NCBI GenBank assembly: GCA_003695085.1
Contig: RFIV01000182.1
Span: 1 to 9,094 of the forward strand
Direction of reading: 5' to 3'
From: Gammaproteobacteria bacterium
Lineage (GTDB): Bacteria; Pseudomonadota; Gammaproteobacteria; Pseudomonadales; Oleiphilaceae
DNA: 9,094 bases
Made by a program: the position numbers and the translations under genes
Shown here: one piece after another, positions 6,257 to 9,094 of the stretch
Numbering within the stretch: the first letter of the stretch is position 1
Layout: every line of letters starts with the position of its first letter
Notes under the pieces: generated by a model
Database searches by the model: none
Seen by the model: the letters and a program-made list of their open reading frames with translations, nothing else
What the model was told of the DNA's origin: nothing

Positions 6257-6283
6257 GTATCGGCCCCGCAGCAGAAAACTTTA
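6257..6283 (-). promoter_or_regulatory. Sigma-28 (FliA) promoter of flgMN
   Basis: Read on the minus strand, the site is TAAAGTTT (6276-6283), 11 bases, then GCCGATAC (6257-6264). This matches the FliA consensus TAAAGTTT-N11-GCCGATAA in all but one base with exact spacing. Transcription would start near 6250, giving a leader of about 36 bases before flgM. It lies in the flgA-flgM gap and lets flgMN be expressed late, apart from flgA. Confidence 0.88.
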
Positions 6284-6301
6284 GGGCAGATGCGAATTTT
6301 T

Positions 6302-7012
6302 TTACATGCGCACGCGCACCCGTTGCCGGGCAACGACTTCCGCGCGTACAACACGCCTGGAAGTCAGATTTCTGACGGGGATTTGCTGGCCGCGTACGCC
6401 ATTCGTCAAGGCCTCGCCCATCATTTTAACAGAAAACTGGCCATTGCCCGCTTCAATCACCACGCGCTCACCCTTGCTGACCAGCAGAGGGGGTTGAAGA
6501 GCAGATGGCGTAATGACCTGGCCTTCACGAAGGGTGCGGCGGACGCGCATGCCCTGCCAATCCTGCCCCGGTTCAATGTAGCCGCGCGTCTGGGCGGTGA
6601 GATCCACTTTTTTCCAGTCAATGTCTGCTTTGTTCAGGGCCTGCCCTCTGAACAGGGTGCGGGCGGTGATCAGCACGGGCGCCATGACTTCCAGTTCAAT
6701 CGGAATCCTGACCGTCCATCCTCCGTCACAACTGACGGCCAGTGTTTGCCGTTTGCGCTGCAGATTCAGCCCCCCCTGAACCTGTGGCGTCTCCTTGCAG
6801 GTTTTCAAGGACAGGCGGGCATCCAGCTCGCGAATGGTAAATTTCAGCTCCCGCTGATGCGCGGCGCTTTCCTGTTCAGCCCGCTTGAGCAAGTGGGCAT
6901 CGAGAGCCTCATAGGCTTGTGTCAGCCCTGAATCAGGCGCATCGCCGGTGCCTGTATCGGCCCAGGCAGCGGAGCACAATAAAAGTCCCAGGCTCAGGAT
7001 GCGAAATCTCAT
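6302..7012 (-). CDS. flgA: Flagellar basal body P-ring formation protein FlgA
   Basis: A 236-residue periplasmic chaperone needed for assembling FlgI into the P ring around the flagellar rod. Residues 1-18 form a signal peptide (MRFRILSLGLLLCSAAWA, cut before DTG). An N-terminal domain with Cys72 and Cys95, a likely disulfide pair, is followed by a SAF-type domain from about 112 (APVLITARTLFRGQALNKAD) and a beta-rich C-terminal domain. The latter carries VSKGERVVIEAGNGQFSVKM at 178-197 and ALTNGVRGQQIPVRN at 201-215, which are FlgA hallmarks. The C-terminus is strongly basic (RQRVRVRM). E. coli FlgA is 219 residues. The ATG at 7010-7012 has only a weak ribosome site but begins the signal peptide exactly. 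It is divergent from cheV and upstream of flgM by 87 bases. Confidence 0.95.
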   Translation of the reverse strand: MRFRILSLGLLLCSAAWADTGTGDAPDSGLTQAYEALDAHLLKRAEQESAAHQRELKFTIRELDARLSLKTCKETPQVQGGLNLQRKRQTLAVSCDGGWTVRIPIELEVMAPVLITARTLFRGQALNKADIDWKKVDLTAQTRGYIEPGQDWQGMRVRRTLREGQVITPSALQPPLLVSKGERVVIEAGNGQFSVKMMGEALTNGVRGQQIPVRNLTSRRVVRAEVVARQRVRVRM

Positions 7013-7051
7013 AAGATGGCCTATGCTAAGTACACATCGGGTGACTGCTTT

Positions 7052-7080
7052 TTGACAGCCACGGGCTACACTGATAAATC
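7052..7080 (+). promoter_or_regulatory. Candidate sigma-70 promoter of cheV
   Basis: A perfect -35 TTGACA (7052-7057) is followed after 17 bases by TAAATC (7075-7080). The -10 hexamer is imperfect but preceded by TG plus one base, an extended -10 arrangement. Start would be near 7087, about 36 bases before cheV. This start lies inside the opposite-facing sigma-54 element at 7082-7098. Confidence 0.5.
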
Positions 7081-7081
7081 A

Positions 7082-7098
7082 AGCAATCACCATGCCGG
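7082..7098 (-). promoter_or_regulatory. Candidate sigma-54 promoter of flgA
   Basis: Read on the minus strand, 7098 to 7082 is CCGGCATGGTGATTGCT, with GG and GC separated by exactly 10 bases. It fits the RpoN consensus YTGGCACGRNNNTTGCW at all but two defined positions, including the full TTGCT of the -12 region. Start would be near 7071, about 60 bases before flgA. RpoN control with an FleQ/FlrC-type activator is normal for flgA in polarly flagellated gammaproteobacteria. No activator site was identified. Confidence 0.6.
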
Positions 7099-7122
7099 TA
7101 GTTATGAATGGGAGTCCCAGAT

Positions 7123-8073
7123 ATGGCGGGCATCTTAGACAGCGTCAATCAACGTACTCAGATGGTGGGCGAGAATCGCCTGGAGCTTTTGTTGTTCCGG
7201 CTGCAGGGATCACAGATCTACGGCATCAATGTATTCAAGGTCAAGGAAGTGCTGCAGTGTCCGAAGCTGACCATGATGCCCCAGCGTCATCCGGTGGTGC
7301 GCGGCGTGGCGCATATCCGTGGCGGCACAATTCCCATTATGGATATGGGCATGGCCATTGGTATGGCACCTGTGCCGGATGACAAGATTGAGCAGAGCTT
7401 CATCATCATTACCGAATACAATCGCAAGACGCAGGGCTTTCTGGTAGGGGGCGTTGAGCGCATCGTCAACATGAACTGGGGGGAAATTCACCCGCCGCCC
7501 AAGGGCGCAGGCAAGGACAACTACCTGACCGCGGTGACACGGCTGGATGACAAGCTGGTCGAGATTATCGATGTAGAGAAGATTCTTTCCGAGGTTGCAC
7601 CGTCGGATGAGACTGTGTCCGCAGGTGTGGTGGATGAAGAGGTCGCTCAGGAGGCCGCCAAACTCAAGGTGTTGATCGTGGATGATTCCGCGGTGGCGCG
7701 CCGTCAGATCATCCACTGCATGGAGGCGGTTGGCCTGGAGGTGGAAAGCAAGAATAATGGTGCGCAGGCGCTGGAATACCTTAAGTCGCTCGTGGAGGAT
7801 GGCAGCAATATCGAGGACCACCTTGTTCTGATGATTTCGGACGTGGAAATGCCGGAGATGGACGGCTATACGTTGACCACGCAGTGCAAACAGGATCCCA
7901 GGTTGCAGAATCTGTATATAATGCTGCACACGTCGCTCAGTGGTGTGTTCAACAAGGCCATGGTTCAGAAAGTCGGAGCGGATGATTTCATGGCGAAGTT
8001 CAGCCCGGATGAGCTGGCCGCACGTGTGGCCGAGGTAATCAAGGAGCGTACCGGCCAGACGGTCGGCAAGTGA
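7123..8073 (+). CDS. cheV: Chemotaxis coupling protein CheV (CheW-REC)
   Basis: A 316-residue cytoplasmic protein that joins chemoreceptors to CheA through a CheW-like domain (about 15-160; ELLLFRL, YGINVFKVKEVL, VRGVAHIRGGTIPIMDM) and adjusts coupling through a receiver domain (about 182-312). The receiver has the acidic pair Asp187/Asp188 in LIVDDS, phospho-acceptor Asp240 in MISDVEMPEMDGY, Thr270 in LHTSLSG and Lys292 in AKFSP. All residues needed for phosphorylation by CheA are present. The ATG at 7123 is chosen over the in-frame ATG at 7108 because GGGAG lies eight bases before it and CheV proteins usually begin MAGILDSV-like. cheR follows after 33 bases, so the two are probably one transcript. 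Confidence 0.96.
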   Translation: MAGILDSVNQRTQMVGENRLELLLFRLQGSQIYGINVFKVKEVLQCPKLTMMPQRHPVVRGVAHIRGGTIPIMDMGMAIGMAPVPDDKIEQSFIIITEYNRKTQGFLVGGVERIVNMNWGEIHPPPKGAGKDNYLTAVTRLDDKLVEIIDVEKILSEVAPSDETVSAGVVDEEVAQEAAKLKVLIVDDSAVARRQIIHCMEAVGLEVESKNNGAQALEYLKSLVEDGSNIEDHLVLMISDVEMPEMDGYTLTTQCKQDPRLQNLYIMLHTSLSGVFNKAMVQKVGADDFMAKFSPDELAARVAEVIKERTGQTVGK

Positions 8074-8106
8074 TATCACAGGTGATCTGGTAACAGGAGA
8101 AAGGGT

Positions 8107-8931
8107 CTGGTTGCCAACAACGAATACGAGCAGTTCCGTGATTGGCTGGAAAAAAGCAGCGGCATTCTGCTCGGAGACAATAAACAGTATCTGGTGAAAA
8201 GCCGGCTTCGCAAGATCATGGCTGAGCACGGCTTGTCATCGCTCACGGCATTGGTGGAAGCCATTCGCAAGCAGCCCCGCAGCGGACTGAAAGAGGCGGT
8301 GGTTGATGCCATGACCACGAATGAGACGCTGTGGTTCCGCGATAATCACCCGTTTCGGATACTCGAAGAGAAGCTGCTTCCCGAACTGGCGGCAGAGAAG
8401 ACCGTGCAGCCCATTCGCATCTGGTCTGCTGCGTGCTCGACGGGCCAGGAGCCGTATTCCATTGCCATGATCATTGCCGAGCTGAAAAAGCGCAATCCCG
8501 CGCTGGTGCGTCGACAGGTGAAGATTGTGGCAACCGACTTGTCCGGCCGCGTTCTGGAAATTGCCAAACGTGGTGAGTACGAGATGCTGGCCATAGGCCG
8601 CGGGCTTTCGCGTGAGCGCCTTGCCATGCACTTTGACGAAGTGGATTCGGGTGTCTGGAAGGTGAAACCGGAGATCCAGCGGATGGTGGAGTTCCGACCT
8701 CTGAATCTCAAGGACTCCTATGCACTGCTGGGCAAGTTCGATATTATCTTCTGTCGGAATGTGCTGATCTACTTTTCGGCTGACCTCAAGACCGATATTC
8801 TCAGGCGCATGCATGCGACCCTGAAGCCCGGCGGCTATCTCATGCTGGGTGCATCCGAATCCTTGAGCGGCCTGCAGGACAAGTTTGAAATGGTGCACTG
8901 CCGGCCCGGTATCGTGTATCGCGCGAAATAG
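8107..8931 (+). CDS. cheR: Chemoreceptor glutamate methyltransferase CheR
   Basis: A 274-residue SAM-dependent enzyme that methylates glutamates on chemoreceptors for adaptation. The N-terminal helical domain (about 1-65) begins (L/M)VANNEYEQFRDWLEKSSG. The catalytic domain carries TTNETLWFRD (70-79), SAACSTGQEPYSIAM (107-121, SAM-binding), ATDLS (142-146), FCRNVLIYF (215-223) and GASES (248-252). E. coli CheR has 286 residues. The start is unusual. The first conventional in-frame start is GTG 8194, which would remove 29 residues of the N-terminal domain. The only suitable codon upstream is CTG at 8107, seven bases after AGGAG (8095-8099), with an in-frame stop at 8083-8085. CTG initiation is therefore preferred. 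All motifs are intact. Confidence 0.93.
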   Translation: MVANNEYEQFRDWLEKSSGILLGDNKQYLVKSRLRKIMAEHGLSSLTALVEAIRKQPRSGLKEAVVDAMTTNETLWFRDNHPFRILEEKLLPELAAEKTVQPIRIWSAACSTGQEPYSIAMIIAELKKRNPALVRRQVKIVATDLSGRVLEIAKRGEYEMLAIGRGLSRERLAMHFDEVDSGVWKVKPEIQRMVEFRPLNLKDSYALLGKFDIIFCRNVLIYFSADLKTDILRRMHATLKPGGYLMLGASESLSGLQDKFEMVHCRPGIVYRAK

Positions 8932-8939
8932 CACCTGAC

Positions 8940-8963
8940 AGCCCATGCAGGGCTTGCATTTTT
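8940..8963 (+). terminator. Weak intrinsic terminator after cheR
   Basis: A 5-bp stem, AGCCC (8940-8944) with GGGCT (8950-8954), has a 5-base loop, and a five-T run at 8959-8963 follows after four bases. The overlapping arms ATGCA/TGCAT (8945-8949 and 8955-8959) offer a competing fold. It is short, so read-through into the tRNA is possible. Confidence 0.45.
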
Positions 8964-8982
8964 ACGCGGGTTTCTGTATCTT
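8954..8982 (+). promoter_or_regulatory. tRNA-Ser promoter with GC-rich discriminator
   Basis: The -35 TTGCAT (8954-8959), a 17-base spacer and the -10 TATCTT (8977-8982) are followed by GCGCACC. A GC-rich discriminator of this kind is typical of stringently controlled stable-RNA promoters. The start would be near 8989, about 22 bases before the mature tRNA. The -35 element overlaps the T run of the cheR terminator. Confidence 0.6.
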
Positions 8983-9010
8983 GCGCACCTCAAATTGATT
9001 GCCCTTCAAC

Positions 9011-9094
9011 GGTGAGGTGTCCGAGTGGTTGAAGGAGCACGCCTGGAAAGCGTGTATACGGTAACCCCGTATCGAGGGTTCGAATCCCTCCCTC
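9011..9094 (+). tRNA. serX: tRNA-Ser(GGA), 3' end cut by window edge
   Basis: A class II tRNA reading UCC and UCU. The acceptor 5' strand is GGTGAGG (9011-9017). The anticodon stem CACGC/GCGTG encloses CTGGAAA, with anticodon GGA at 9045-9047. A long variable arm, ATACGG paired with CCGTAT, marks a serine tRNA. The T arm is GAGGG-TTCGAAT-CCCTC (9074-9090). The 3' acceptor strand begins CCTC at 9091 and leaves the window before its last three paired bases. The sequence closely resembles E. coli tRNA-Ser(GGA). The symbol is borrowed from E. coli and is only a label. Confidence 0.95.

Noticed and set aside
7109..7119. TGGGA-G-TCCCA palindrome over the cheV ribosome site
   Set aside because: With a one-base centre, only about two base pairs would remain after a realistic RNA loop, so it is unlikely to control translation.
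7210..8229. 339-codon open frame on the minus strand opposite cheV
   Set aside because: It is fully antisense to cheV and the start of cheR, with a His-, Leu- and Arg-rich translation and no family resemblance. It arises from the codon bias of the real genes.
8236..8946. 236-codon open frame on the minus strand opposite cheR
   Set aside because: It is antisense to conserved CheR motifs, with no domain signal and no promoter or ribosome site seen.
1..9094. Hidden defence system, CRISPR array, prophage or transposon
   Set aside because: No spaced direct repeats, integrase, transposase, terminal repeats or toxin-antitoxin pair was seen. Every stretch over 300 bases is covered by a housekeeping, signalling or motility gene.

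Overview
The window looks like the chromosome of a polarly flagellated, motile gammaproteobacterium of the Marinobacter/Pseudomonadales/Oceanospirillales type. The evidence is the two-domain MnmC, a PpiA-type periplasmic cyclophilin, and the flgN-flgM-flgA / cheV-cheR arrangement with sigma-28-like and sigma-54-like promoter elements. The genus is inferred from gene content and protein resemblance and was not tested by search. Nearly all the DNA is coding. No insertion sequences, CRISPR arrays or phage genes were seen.

Region 1 (1-4383). The 3' end of an unidentified plus-strand gene (1-105) abuts, stop to stop, a minus-strand run of four genes. In transcription order these are a membrane diguanylate cyclase (3142-4383), a periplasmic peptidyl-prolyl isomerase (2544-3101), the tRNA wobble-uridine enzyme mnmC (641-2551) and a two-CBS-domain protein (106-729). 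The gaps are 40 bp, -8 bp and -89 bp, so the genes are probably at least partly co-transcribed. mnmC starts at GTG inside the end of the isomerase gene.

Region 2 (4384-5415). A 224-bp divergent spacer containing several inverted repeats separates the cyclase from a plus-strand gene (4608-5360), which ends at a strong intrinsic terminator. This gene encodes the most unusual protein here. Its N-terminus carries the two 24-residue motifs, five residues apart, of the MshEN c-di-GMP-binding domain. They are followed not by an ATPase but by a signal-peptide-like hydrophobic segment and an uncharacterised C-terminal region that appears extracytoplasmic. A predicted c-di-GMP synthase and a predicted c-di-GMP sensor are therefore transcribed divergently from one regulatory region.

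Region 3 (5422-8931). Flagellar and chemotaxis genes: flgN and flgM (minus, behind a near-consensus sigma-28 promoter), flgA (minus, behind a sigma-54-like promoter), and divergently cheV and cheR (plus). FlgM restrains FliA, FlgN chaperones the hook-junction proteins, FlgA assists P-ring assembly, and CheV and CheR couple and adapt chemoreceptors. cheR appears to start at a CTG codon.

Region 4 (8932-9094). A weak cheR terminator runs into the promoter of a tRNA-Ser(GGA) gene, which is cut by the window's right edge three acceptor-stem bases before its end.
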